Shown here: positions 42,759 to 50,573 of the stretch, one piece after another
Position numbering within the stretch: position 1 is the first letter of the stretch
Layout of the letters: each line of letters begins with the position of its first letter
Origin: Bacillota bacterium
Lineage (GTDB): Bacteria > Bacillota > UBA4882 > UBA8346
Assembly: GCA_023429995.1 (NCBI GenBank)
Contig: JAEZCE010000072.1
Coordinates: 1-50,573 of the forward strand
Direction of reading: 5' to 3'
DNA: 50,573 nucleotides
Notes under the pieces: model-generated
Seen by the model: the letters and a program-made list of their open reading frames with translations, nothing else
What the model was told of the DNA's origin: nothing
Databases searched by the model: none
Translations under genes and position numbers: made by a program

Positions 42759-43700
42759 TTGAGGATGCGAACGGAAAGCACATCAAAAGATTCAATGATT
42801 GTCGATAAAAAATCAACGGGTATTCCATTGATGGTAAAAGCAAGGCCATATCTGATCATTGCCCCGGCTCTGCTGCTTACCATCGGCATTTTATATCCCT
42901 TTGTTATGGCATGGTATTATTCGTTTACGAATTATTCCTTTTCATCACCTACGCATCGTTTTATTGGTTTGGATAATTGGATTCGCATGTTCACTGATGA
43001 AGGTTTCTGGCATGCTTTCCTGGTTACCTGTAAGTATGCAATTTTCACAACCGGATCGGAAATGGTCATTGGTATCGGAATCGCTTTACTATTGGCCAAA
43101 AGCACTAAGTTTACTAAAATACTCAAAGTAACGCTTGTCTTTCCTTTAATGGTAGCTCCGGTTATCGCCACGGTTATTTGGCAGTTAATGACCAATAACT
43201 CTGTAGGCATCATTGAAAAATTTTTGAACCTTTTCAATATATATAACTTCCCTTGGGCATCTTCGGCGAATACGGCTATGTTTACTGCGGTTTTGATTGA
43301 TATTTGGGTATATACTCCATTTGTGATTCTATTAGTCGTAGCAGGTATTCAATCACTGCCGAAATCTCCTTTTGAGGCGGCTCAGGTTGATGGCGCTTCC
43401 CCATGGTTTACTTTTAAAAATCTAAAATTGCCCTTACTTAAGCCATTTATATATATTGCCCTTATTTTCAGATTAATGGCGTCGTTGCAAGAAAGCGCTA
43501 TTATTTTCGCTCTTACAAAGGGAGGGCCTGGTGATACTTTAATGAATCTGTCGATCACCGCCTATACGAAGGGATTTCAATTTATGAAATTTGGCGCTTC
43601 CTTAACGTACATTTTATTTCTGTGGTTCGTTATCGCTTTGATCAGCAATTTTTTGGTGGGAAGATGGCTTGCGGTCCAAAAACAAGCAGCCGGTCACTGA
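42759..43700 (+). CDS. ABC transporter permease, MalF-like (CUT1)
   Basis: 313 residues with six membrane helices, beginning YLIIAPALLLTIGILYPFVMA. The EAA loop that contacts the ATPase reads EAAQVDGASPWFTFKNLKLP near residue 206. GTGGAGGT at 42744-42751 points to the TTG at 42759; an ATG at 42765 is the alternative. Confidence 0.88.
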   Translation: MRMRTESTSKDSMIVDKKSTGIPLMVKARPYLIIAPALLLTIGILYPFVMAWYYSFTNYSFSSPTHRFIGLDNWIRMFTDEGFWHAFLVTCKYAIFTTGSEMVIGIGIALLLAKSTKFTKILKVTLVFPLMVAPVIATVIWQLMTNNSVGIIEKFLNLFNIYNFPWASSANTAMFTAVLIDIWVYTPFVILLVVAGIQSLPKSPFEAAQVDGASPWFTFKNLKLPLLKPFIYIALIFRLMASLQESAIIFALTKGGPGDTLMNLSITAYTKGFQFMKFGASLTYILFLWFVIALISNFLVGRWLAVQKQAAGH

Positions 43701-43712
43701 AGGAGGATATCG

Positions 43713-44540
43713 ATGAATACCAAAAGACTTGCAGTTTTGGCTGCAGCGGGAAGAAATTTAATTTTAGCGCTATGGGCAGTATTTGCACTATTCCCTATAC
43801 TTTGGATGGTATTATGTACTTTTAAGCTTGATCGGGAAATGTATTCCACTACTTTCTTATTCCATCCTACCTTGGAGAATTATACGAATGTTCTGGTCAG
43901 AACGGATTATTTTAAAGCCTTTTTTGACAATATCATCGTGAGTGGCGGTTCCGTTATTCTTTCGGTATTGGTGGGAGTACCCGCTGCTTATGGTTTCGCC
44001 AGATACAACTTTAAATCCAGGGAATTCTGGGCCGGACAAATATTGGGCTTTAAATTTGCTCCTGAAATTTTAGTGGTATTACCTCTATTTATGATTTATC
44101 AAAAGCTTCATTTGATCGATACTTATTTTGGTTTGATTTGGGTATATCAATTAATTACAATGCCGTTTTTAATCTGGGTTGTCAGGGGTTATTTCGAAGA
44201 TATCAGCTTGGAAGTGGAACAGGCGGCGCAGTTGGACGGTTATTCATGGTACCAGGTATTCCTTAAGATATTATTGCCTTTGATAAAACCCGGTTTGGTG
44301 GCGGCAGCCTTGCTTACATTCATTTTTGCATGGAATAGTTTTATGTTTCCTTTGATTTTAAGCGGTTTTTCGGTACAAACCGTTACGGTGTCGTCGTTAA
44401 AATATTTGGCGTCCGATACGGTCCATTACGGCCAAATGGCGGTAGCCGCCACGATAACTGTCTTACCTGAAGTCATTATGGCCTTGATTATTCAAAAACA
44501 TTTAGTACGCGGTTTAAGCTTCGGAGCCGTAAAGGGATAA
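43713..44540 (+). CDS. ABC transporter permease, MalG-like (CUT1)
   Basis: 275 residues with six membrane helices, starting ILALWAVFALFPILWMVLCTF. The EAA loop is EVEQAAQLDGYSWYQVFLKI near residue 168. AAGGAGG at 43700-43706 precedes the ATG. It should form a heterodimer with the preceding permease. Confidence 0.9.
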   Translation: MNTKRLAVLAAAGRNLILALWAVFALFPILWMVLCTFKLDREMYSTTFLFHPTLENYTNVLVRTDYFKAFFDNIIVSGGSVILSVLVGVPAAYGFARYNFKSREFWAGQILGFKFAPEILVVLPLFMIYQKLHLIDTYFGLIWVYQLITMPFLIWVVRGYFEDISLEVEQAAQLDGYSWYQVFLKILLPLIKPGLVAAALLTFIFAWNSFMFPLILSGFSVQTVTVSSLKYLASDTVHYGQMAVAATITVLPEVIMALIIQKHLVRGLSFGAVKG

Positions 44541-44554
44541 GGAGAGAAAAAACT

Positions 44555-45679
44555 ATGGCACGGATTGAATTGTGTAATATTACCAAAAAGTTTAAAAAAA
44601 TTACCGCAATTGATGATATTAAATTGGAGGTCAAGGACAAAGAATTTTTGGTTTTATTCGGGCCGGCGGGGGCCGGAAAAACCACCCTTTTGAAAACAAT
44701 TGCCGGACTCGAATATCCAGATCAAGGCCAGGTAAAGTTCGATGGAGAGGTTATCAATCATATTGAACCAACCCATCGCAATGTGTCCATGGTATTTGAA
44801 AATTATGCTTTGTATCCTCATTATAGCGTTTATGATAATATCGCTTCCCCGTTGCGGAGTCCGTTATACAAAAAGGATGAAGAGTATATCAAAAAAAAGG
44901 TTTATTCGATAGCTTCCTTAATGAAAATCGATCACCTGATGGAACGTTTGCCGAGTCAATTAAGTAACGGTCAGAGACAACGTGTGGCATTGGGAAGATG
45001 CTTGGTGCGTGAACCTAAAGTATTCCTGATGGATGAACCTTTAGCGCATCTAGATGCTAAACTGAGGCATTTAATGAGGGCCGAACTGAAGGAAATGCAA
45101 TCTCAATTTGATACAACGACAATTTATGTGACCCATGATTATATGGAGGCATTGAGTCTTGGTGATCGAATCGCCATTGTCATTCAGGGGAGATTTGAAC
45201 AAATCGGCGCCGGTGATGATATCTTCTACAGACCCGCTAATGAATTGGTCGCTAAACTCATGGGCGAGCCGGAAATCAATATATTTCCGGTCGAATTGGT
45301 ATCCGAGAGCGGAACCTTTATGCTCAAAATGCTCTCCCAAGAAAGACTTTTCCCCCTTCCGGATGATGTTGGGAAAACATTGAGTAAGAAGAATGTCAAC
45401 AAATTTGATCTTGGGATCAGAGGAAATGACATTAAATTTTATTTCGAAAAGCCGGACTCCGATTACATGACAGGTTCCGTTTATACGGTTGAGCCGATTG
45501 GCAATAAGTCGATTTTGACTGTGGATGTATATGGCCATCTTCTAAGGATGGTTGCGCCAAACGACTTGAGAGCAGAGATGGATTCCAAGGTTTATATTCG
45601 GTTGAATTTGGAACGCGCATTATTTTTTAATTGTAATGACCAGAAATTTGTGACTCGACATGTTGGCAATACTTTTTGA
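44555..45679 (+). CDS. ABC transporter ATPase 1 (GlpS/UgpC-like)
   Basis: 374 residues. Walker A is GPAGAGKTT, signature LSNGQRQR, Walker B VFLMDEPLAHLD and switch His in YVTHD. The C-terminal third is an OB-type (MalK-like) regulatory domain. The Q-loop reads MVFENYALYPH, with Glu where Gln is usual. AAGGAGAG precedes the ATG. A second, different ATPase follows directly, an arrangement known from the Rhizobium glycerol transporter (GlpS/GlpT), where the two form a heterodimer. Confidence 0.88.
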   Translation: MARIELCNITKKFKKITAIDDIKLEVKDKEFLVLFGPAGAGKTTLLKTIAGLEYPDQGQVKFDGEVINHIEPTHRNVSMVFENYALYPHYSVYDNIASPLRSPLYKKDEEYIKKKVYSIASLMKIDHLMERLPSQLSNGQRQRVALGRCLVREPKVFLMDEPLAHLDAKLRHLMRAELKEMQSQFDTTTIYVTHDYMEALSLGDRIAIVIQGRFEQIGAGDDIFYRPANELVAKLMGEPEINIFPVELVSESGTFMLKMLSQERLFPLPDDVGKTLSKKNVNKFDLGIRGNDIKFYFEKPDSDYMTGSVYTVEPIGNKSILTVDVYGHLLRMVAPNDLRAEMDSKVYIRLNLERALFFNCNDQKFVTRHVGNTF

Positions 45680-45688
45680 GGTGATATC

Positions 45689-46813
45689 ATGGCGAATTTA
45701 ACATTAAAGAATGTCTATAAAAGATATGAAAATTCCAAGTTGAAAAAAGCGGACAATGACTATGCCGTTAAGGATTTATCTTTCGAGTGCCTGGATGGTG
45801 AGTTTTTGGGTATCCTCGGACCGTCGGGCTGTGGTAAGACGACTACACTCCGGATGATTGCCGGGCTTGAAGATATTACCCAGGGTGAAATTTACATTGA
45901 CGATACCCGGATTAATGATCTTCATCCCAAGGATAGGCACATTGGTCTGGCTTTTGAAGATTATGCATTGTATCCGCCACTATCAGTATATGGCAATATC
46001 GCTTTTAACTTACGGGCCAAAAAAGTCAGTGAAGCGGAAATTGAAAAAGAAATCAAAAGAATTGCCCCTCTAATGAAGGTGGACGATATCCTTGATTGTA
46101 AACCTGCCGCTCTGAGTGGTGGTCAAAAACAGCGTGTCAATATTGCCAGAGCCATCGTACGTAAGCCCCGGTTGCTTCTTTTGGATGAACCTCTCTCTCA
46201 TCTTGACGGAAAGATGCGCCAGACGCTTAGAGTGGAGATTAAGAGATTACATAAAGAAATTCAATGTGCAACAGTTATCGTCACCCACGACCAGTTGGAG
46301 GCGATGTCGCTGGCAGATAAAATTTTGATCATGAAAGATGCGGAACTCCAGCAATTTGGAACGCCCCTGGAGGTATACGACGATCCGGTCAACGAATTTG
46401 TGGCGGGATTTATCGGTGAGCCGCCAATGAACTTAATGACTGTCAAAATCTCCAAGAGCGAAGGGGAATTTTTCTTTGAATTTCCAGGCAGTGATGTGAG
46501 AGTGAGCGTGCCAAAACGTTATTACCCGGCCATTCAAGACGGAATGCTGGTTAGGCTGGGAGTACGGCCGATGGATGTGTTAATTGGGGATGAAAACAGC
46601 AAGGCGAGCACCGTCAAAATTGCCGTATTTGAAAACCTTGGCGATGAAAGAAGAATAAATATCCGGGTGGGCGAGGAATATCTGAATTTAATCACCTTTG
46701 AAGAAGTTCGCTACAAGCCCGGCGACTCTATTAAACTGGAATTTAATGCTGAAAAAACTCATTTGTTTGATATTAAAACCGGTCAGAGGATTAAACCTCG
46801 TTCCGGCAACTAA
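45689..46813 (+). CDS. ABC transporter ATPase 2 (GlpT/UgpC-like)
   Basis: 374 residues. Walker A is GPSGCGKTT, signature LSGGQKQRV, Walker B LLLLDEPLSHLD and switch His in VIVTHD, with a C-terminal regulatory domain. The Q-loop reads LAFEDYALYPP, again with Glu in place of Gln. GAGGTGA overlaps the stop of ATPase 1. Equal length but clearly different sequence from its neighbour indicates an old duplication. Confidence 0.88.
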   Translation: MANLTLKNVYKRYENSKLKKADNDYAVKDLSFECLDGEFLGILGPSGCGKTTTLRMIAGLEDITQGEIYIDDTRINDLHPKDRHIGLAFEDYALYPPLSVYGNIAFNLRAKKVSEAEIEKEIKRIAPLMKVDDILDCKPAALSGGQKQRVNIARAIVRKPRLLLLDEPLSHLDGKMRQTLRVEIKRLHKEIQCATVIVTHDQLEAMSLADKILIMKDAELQQFGTPLEVYDDPVNEFVAGFIGEPPMNLMTVKISKSEGEFFFEFPGSDVRVSVPKRYYPAIQDGMLVRLGVRPMDVLIGDENSKASTVKIAVFENLGDERRINIRVGEEYLNLITFEEVRYKPGDSIKLEFNAEKTHLFDIKTGQRIKPRSGN

Positions 46814-46894
46814 GTGACAATTTAGCAATCCTAATTTTGAAACCCATTGGTTTTACTCAATAATCATTAATAATATTGAAAGCGAGGAATGAAA

Positions 46895-47974
46895 ATGGCA
46901 AATTTACCGGAAAAAATGAGAGCATTAGTAGTGTATGGCACCGGGGACTACAGGTTTGAAAAAGAATATCCTGTTCCAAGAGCGGGCGAAGGTGAAATCA
47001 TAATAAAAATTGAGGCCTGCGGAGTGTGCGCGGGGGATGTGAAAGCCGAACACGGCGCAGCGATGTTCTGGGGCGGGGATGGCCAGCCTAGTTGGGTCAA
47101 ACCACCCTTCATCCCCGGACATGAATTTCTTGGAGTCATTGCCGAGCTGGGCCCGAATGTAAAAGGAGATTTCAAACTCGGCGACCGGGTGGTTGCCGAT
47201 CAGATCGTTCCATGCTGGGAATGTCGGTTTTGTAAAAGCGGAAAATATTGGATGTGCCAGAAACACGATATTTTTGGATTCCAAAACAATGTCAACGGGG
47301 GTATGGCAGAATATTTGAAACTGCCGAAAGAATCTTTGGTATATAAAGTTCCCAAAGAACTGCCCCTCGAAAAGGCAATTTTGATCGAACCTTTCGCCTG
47401 TTCCAAACATGCGGTGGATCGGGGAAACATATCCAATACGGATGTTGTTGTTTTATCCGGTGCGGGTACATTGGGCCTTGGAATGGTTGGCGCTATCAAG
47501 TTAAAAAACCCCAAAATGTTGATTGTGCTTGATATGAAAGATGACCGCCTCGAACTTGCCAAAAAGTTTGGAGCTGATTTGGTAATCAATCCGGGCAAAG
47601 AGGATGCCGTCAAGAAAGTAATGGATTTAACCGAAGGTTATGGATGCGATGTATACATTGAGGCCACCGGGCATCCCTCAAGTGTAATCCAAGGACTCTC
47701 GATGATCCGCAAGCTGGGAACTTTTGTTGAATTCAGTGTATTCAGCGCCCCTACCACCGTTGACTGGAGTATTATCGGCGATCGTAAAGAAATTGATTTG
47801 TTGGGCGCCCATTTAAGCCCTTATTGCTATGAGCCGGTTATCGAATGGATAACGAGTGGGAAACTTCCGACCGAAGGCGTTGTTACGCATCAATATCCAC
47901 TGGAGAAATGGAAAGAAGCATTTGAAATGGCCGGAAAAGGCGAAGGGTCATTGAAGGTAATCATCATACCGTAA
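46895..47974 (+). CDS. Zinc-dependent alcohol/polyol dehydrogenase (MDR family)
   Basis: 359 residues. Catalytic-zinc ligands Cys42 (ACGVCAGD) and His76-Glu77 (PGHEFLG) and structural-zinc Cys107, Cys110, Cys113 and Cys121 are all present. LSGAGTLGLGMVGAIKL is the NAD(P) loop, followed by an acidic residue in VLDMKDDR that suggests NAD. It resembles dehydrogenases annotated for erythritol/threitol or pentitols. In this operon it may oxidise a pentitol, such as L-arabitol or ribitol, to L-xylulose or L-ribulose. GCGAGGA favours the ATG at 46895 over that at 46889. Confidence 0.8.
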   Translation: MANLPEKMRALVVYGTGDYRFEKEYPVPRAGEGEIIIKIEACGVCAGDVKAEHGAAMFWGGDGQPSWVKPPFIPGHEFLGVIAELGPNVKGDFKLGDRVVADQIVPCWECRFCKSGKYWMCQKHDIFGFQNNVNGGMAEYLKLPKESLVYKVPKELPLEKAILIEPFACSKHAVDRGNISNTDVVVLSGAGTLGLGMVGAIKLKNPKMLIVLDMKDDRLELAKKFGADLVINPGKEDAVKKVMDLTEGYGCDVYIEATGHPSSVIQGLSMIRKLGTFVEFSVFSAPTTVDWSIIGDRKEIDLLGAHLSPYCYEPVIEWITSGKLPTEGVVTHQYPLEKWKEAFEMAGKGEGSLKVIIIP

Positions 47975-47988
47975 TTTACGAATCCAAT

Positions 47989-48057
47989 TTAACCCCTTTC
48001 ATTTCATCATCGGTAAATGGTTTGACCACTTATCTTTGAAGAGGCGTTAGGGGTTAA
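47989..48057. other. Long-loop inverted repeat between dehydrogenase and araD
   Basis: TTAACCCCT (47989-47997) and AGGGGTTAA (48049-48057) could close a stem with a 51-base loop. No U-tract follows; function unclear. Confidence 0.3.
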
Positions 48058-48145
48058 TGTATATCTATCAGCGATGCTTCGTGTCATTTTGGGATGGATT
48101 GAAAGGATATAACATTGGTTTTCATCGGATTTTTGAGGATTGATC

Positions 48146-48226
48146 ATGATTAAGTTTTTTCCAGCGCAGGATTTTCCGAGGGTAAATGGAATATTATATC
48201 AACTTATCCGTACAAGTTTACAATGA
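48146..48226 (+). CDS. Possible 26-residue leader peptide upstream of araD
   Basis: ATG at 48146 with GAGG seven bases upstream opens a 26-codon frame starting MIKFFPAQDFPRV. It ends at 48226, three bases before the araD ribosome binding site. It spans the AraR-like operator. No homologue is recognised. Confidence 0.25.
   Translation: MIKFFPAQDFPRVNGILYQLIRTSLQ
48202..48217. promoter_or_regulatory. AraR-like operator upstream of araD
   Basis: ACTTATCCGTACAAGT matches the clostridial AraR palindrome ACTTGTACGTACAAGT at 14 of 16 positions. It lies 28 bases before the araD start, where a bound repressor would block transcription. It is the only such site I found in an intergenic region. Confidence 0.6.
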
Positions 48227-48244
48227 TCAAGGAGTTGATTCATT

Positions 48245-48946
48245 TTGTTGGAAAAATTAAAGGAGCAGGTTTTAGAGGCCAATTTGGAGCTGAACCGGAA
48301 AAAATTGGTGGTCTATACCTGGGGTAATGTCAGCGGGATCGACCGGGAAAAAGGGCTGTTTGTGATTAAACCCAGCGGTGTGGCATATGAGGATTTACGG
48401 GCTGAGATGATGGTGGTGGTGGATTTAACCGGAAAAGTGGTGGAAGGTAACTTAAACCCCTCTTCCGATACGCCGACCCACATGTACTTGTATCAGAAAT
48501 TCCCCAAAATTGGGGGCGTGGTCCATACCCATTCAGCGATGGCTACCTCTTGGGCCCAGGCCAATATGGGCATTCCATGCTTGGGGACCACTCATGCCGA
48601 CTATTTTTATGGGGAAATCCCCTGCGCCCGGGCGCTCACCCAAGCGGAAATTGAAGGGGAATACGAGCTCAATACCGGGAAAGTCATTGTGGAACGTTTC
48701 CAGGATTTGAATTACGAATATGTTCCCGGTGTTTTAGTGGCCAATCATGCTCCTTTTACCTGGGGCAAGGATGCGGCGGAAGCGGTTCACAACAGTGTGG
48801 TCCTGGAAGAAGTGGCCAAAATGGCGCTGGCCGCCAAACAGCTCAACCCGCAAGTGAAACCGGTGACTCAATATCTGCTCGATAAGCATTTCCTGCGGAA
48901 ACACGGTAAAAATGCCTATTATGGACAGGGCAAGTCCCAGCATTAA
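48245..48946 (+). CDS. araD: L-ribulose-5-phosphate 4-epimerase
   Basis: 233 residues, full length. TWGNVS (26-30) and SSDTPTH (73-79) are the phosphate-binding segments. Zinc ligands are His94 and His96 (VVHTHSAMATSWAQ) and His168 (VANHAPFTWG). GTTHADYFYGEIPC is also typical. It converts L-ribulose-5-P to D-xylulose-5-P, the exit of the locus to the pentose phosphate or phosphoketolase pathway. AAGGAG (48229-48234) supports the TTG at 48245. Confidence 0.95.
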   Translation: MLEKLKEQVLEANLELNRKKLVVYTWGNVSGIDREKGLFVIKPSGVAYEDLRAEMMVVVDLTGKVVEGNLNPSSDTPTHMYLYQKFPKIGGVVHTHSAMATSWAQANMGIPCLGTTHADYFYGEIPCARALTQAEIEGEYELNTGKVIVERFQDLNYEYVPGVLVANHAPFTWGKDAAEAVHNSVVLEEVAKMALAAKQLNPQVKPVTQYLLDKHFLRKHGKNAYYGQGKSQH

Positions 48947-49701
48947 AAATTGCTGTAATGATTTTAACGATTGGATGTTGGCCAAAAACAATTGGATGAT
49001 CGGAAAATGAATTGAAAAAATGATCCGGATGGTTGGAGGGTTGGAAAAACAACTGTAAAAATCGGGAAATTGGCTTGAAATATGAGAGAACCGCCAAAAG
49101 CGCTGCCCTACTTGATTTACTTCGGCACTTTTTTGGCACCCAAAGTCACGAAAAAGGTGATAAAATATTAGTGTCGGAAGAAGTCAAAGAAGACCCGCTA
49201 CCTAAAGGTAGCGGGTTTCGTTTCGTTTTTCATGGGGTGTTGATGATAAATCGGCTCATGAAGATCAGTTAGTCGCGCCTTTATTAAAGGCGATGAATCC
49301 TGCCTCCCTTGACTTTTCTAGGCCAAATTTTTCTAAAAAGTATGTTTTTTTAACAATAGTTTGAATGTCTCCGGCAAACTGAAAGAATGGCAGGAAATTA
49401 CAGGTAAATGGGGAATGTTTTTTGATAAAGAATTTAACACAGGGAAACAAACAGGGTAGGCGGTTTGATAGAGAGCGCTTTGGAGCATTGGTTGGGGATA
49501 AAGGATGAGTCGTAGTAGCACTTTTGAAGTTTTCAGATATGACCTATGCCGTATCGGATAGGCGTGGGGATGCGATATGAGAAGGGAATGCATTAAATCT
49601 CCGCAATACCATCCTCGGCTAGTCCATTACGGGCACGGTCTTAACTAAAGAAGGCCTGAAAGTATTTTATTTTGGTCGACCATCCAAATGGAGGATTAAA
49701 G
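48947..49701. other. Long gap with a terminator and decayed sequence
   Basis: No convincing gene. A strong terminator (49193-49230) and a dyad CGCCTTTA-T-TAAAGGCG (49276-49292) are visible. Near 49590-49680 one frame reads SITGTVLTKEGLKVFYFG, coding-like but without a start and broken by stops, so perhaps gene debris. Confidence 0.5.
49193..49230 (+). terminator. Intrinsic terminator downstream of araD
   Basis: ACCCGCTACC-TAAA-GGTAGCGGGT (49193-49216) followed by TTCGTTTCGTTTTT. The likely end of the pentose/pentitol locus. Confidence 0.85.
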
Positions 49702-50262
49702 ATGAATGATGAAATAATATTTAAAAATAGAGCGGAGTTTAGAAATTGGCTTATAGAAAATCATAATATTAGCGATGGAATCTGGATGGTTTTTGGAAAA
49801 GCAGGTAAACTTAAAACTATTATGCCTGATGAGGCGCTGGAAGAAGCGTTGTGCTTTGGTTGGATTGATGGACAATTCAAAAGTATTGATGAAGGAAAAT
49901 ATTTAAAGAGATTTACGCCACGTAGAAAAGGTAGTCAATGGTCAGAAAAAAATAAAAATTTGGCAAATATTCTTATTGAAAACGGTAAAATGACAAAATA
50001 CGGTATAGCCGGGATTGAACAAGCAAAAAAGAGTGGTACTTGGGATACAGCTAAAGCTGAACCAATAACTGATGAACAGATGGATATCTTAATAAGCGCT
50101 TTGTCTGGTTCCGAATTAGCATTGTCTAACTTTATGAAAATGCCGGTTTCTGTTAAAAGGACCTATACAGCATTCTATTTCGATGCTAAAAAAGAGGAAA
50201 CGAGAATAAAGAGACTTGAAAAGATCATTGGACGACTGAATGAAAATAAAAAACCGATGTGA
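49702..50262 (+). CDS. YdeI/OmpD-associated family protein
   Basis: 186 residues. RAEFRNWLIENHNISDGIWMVF, ALEEALCFGWIDGQFKSIDE, RFTPRRKGSQWSEKNK and FMKMPVSVKRTYTAFYFDAKKEETRIKRLEK are the family's conserved segments. Members are linked to bacteriocin tolerance in some species, but the biochemical role is unknown. GGAGG at 49690-49694 sets the ATG at 49702. Codon use is more AT-rich than in neighbouring genes, and the gene sits amid decayed sequence, which suggests recent transfer. Confidence 0.85.
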   Translation: MNDEIIFKNRAEFRNWLIENHNISDGIWMVFGKAGKLKTIMPDEALEEALCFGWIDGQFKSIDEGKYLKRFTPRRKGSQWSEKNKNLANILIENGKMTKYGIAGIEQAKKSGTWDTAKAEPITDEQMDILISALSGSELALSNFMKMPVSVKRTYTAFYFDAKKEETRIKRLEKIIGRLNENKKPM

Positions 50263-50573
50263 GGGAATAAAGTATGGAGTACATGTTTTTATCCTGATTG
50301 GAATAATTTCCCGGGTAAGGTGTGAATATGCAAGCAAGTAGGAATCAAGTACAAATTAAGTCTGTTTCACGCAGAATTTTTCTTATGAAACAAAAACCGG
50401 CCAAACCGTGGCCCGAGGGAAACATCGACAACCTTTCTTGTTAAAAACTCAACTTTCGCAAAGGAAAAAGCCGCAGAAAACAATTGATACGTAAGTATGG
50501 AAAAAAATAAAAAGATATATTGACAATCTCAGATCTTATCGCTTCAAAAAAATAGATACAAAAAGTTAACCAC
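50263..50573. other. Non-coding right edge
   Basis: I see no gene, hairpin with U-tract or complete promoter here. A lone TTGACA at 50520-50525 has no matching -10 within the window. Confidence 0.5.

Noticed and set aside
45071..45538. 155-codon open frame on the minus strand
   Set aside because: It is antisense to ATPase 1, without start signals or domain.
46925..47410. 161-codon open frame on the minus strand
   Set aside because: It lies wholly inside the zinc dehydrogenase gene, has no ribosome binding site and no recognisable domain.
49033..49272. 79-codon open frame after araD
   Set aside because: It passes through a terminator hairpin and has no domain or good start signal.
1..50573. 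CRISPR arrays, tRNA or rRNA genes, intact transposases
   Set aside because: I looked for regularly spaced repeats, cloverleaf-like segments and transposase-like proteins, and found none. The repeats near the left edge are not regularly spaced.

Overview
The window looks like the chromosome of an anaerobic, deep-branching Bacillota (Firmicutes). The evidence is a run of firmicute housekeeping genes (mltG, hslO, yqeG-yqeH-aroE, RNase J, dprA-topA-trmFO-xerC-codY), frequent TTG/GTG starts behind strong AGGAGG-type ribosome binding sites, and sigma-A-like promoters. Two features argue for a two-membrane (diderm) envelope: a PilQ-type secretin with two C-terminal LysM domains, and a sugar/polyol binding protein that has a signal peptide but no lipobox cysteine. 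A Limnochordia/Hydrogenispora-like lineage would fit, but that is inference.

Layout. (1) 1-8160: a loose accessory region of small redox and stress genes (split-barrel flavoprotein, two nitroreductases, a flavin reductase, a LUD protein, a DUF998-like membrane protein, an aspartyl-protease lipoprotein, a GapN-type aldehyde dehydrogenase). It also holds repeat elements, hairpins and a broken kinase gene. (2) 8258-16347: mltG, a PhnP-like metallo-hydrolase, hslO, yqeG and yqeH, then a self-contained GH94 disaccharide phosphorylase unit inserted before aroE. (3) 16577-21375: pilM-pilN-pilO-pilP-like-pilQ and a ComFB-like gene, without pilus ATPases or pilins. (4) 21389-31209: RNase J behind a structured leader, two small Cys-containing proteins, and dprA-smg-topA-trmFO-xerC-codY, in which hslVU is absent between xerC and codY.

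(5) 31478-48946: a pentose/pentitol catabolic locus. It has an AraR repressor, an L-xylulose-5-P 3-epimerase (UlaE type), an L-xylulose kinase (LyxK type), a divergent YesM/YesN-type two-component pair, an AraK-type L-ribulokinase, a CUT1 ABC transporter with two different ATPases, a zinc-dependent polyol-type dehydrogenase and L-ribulose-5-P 4-epimerase (AraD). Together these could carry a pentitol through L-xylulose or L-ribulose to D-xylulose-5-P. No arabinose isomerase gene is present. The operons for epimerase/kinase and for the transporter share a near-identical upstream promoter architecture (a 21-bp element, a second half-site 53 bp upstream, identical spacing to the -35). A separate AraR-like palindrome lies before araD. 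This two-layer control is the most interesting system in the window.

(6) 48947-50573: mostly non-coding or decayed sequence with one AT-rich YdeI-family gene. I saw no tRNA, rRNA, CRISPR array or intact insertion sequence.
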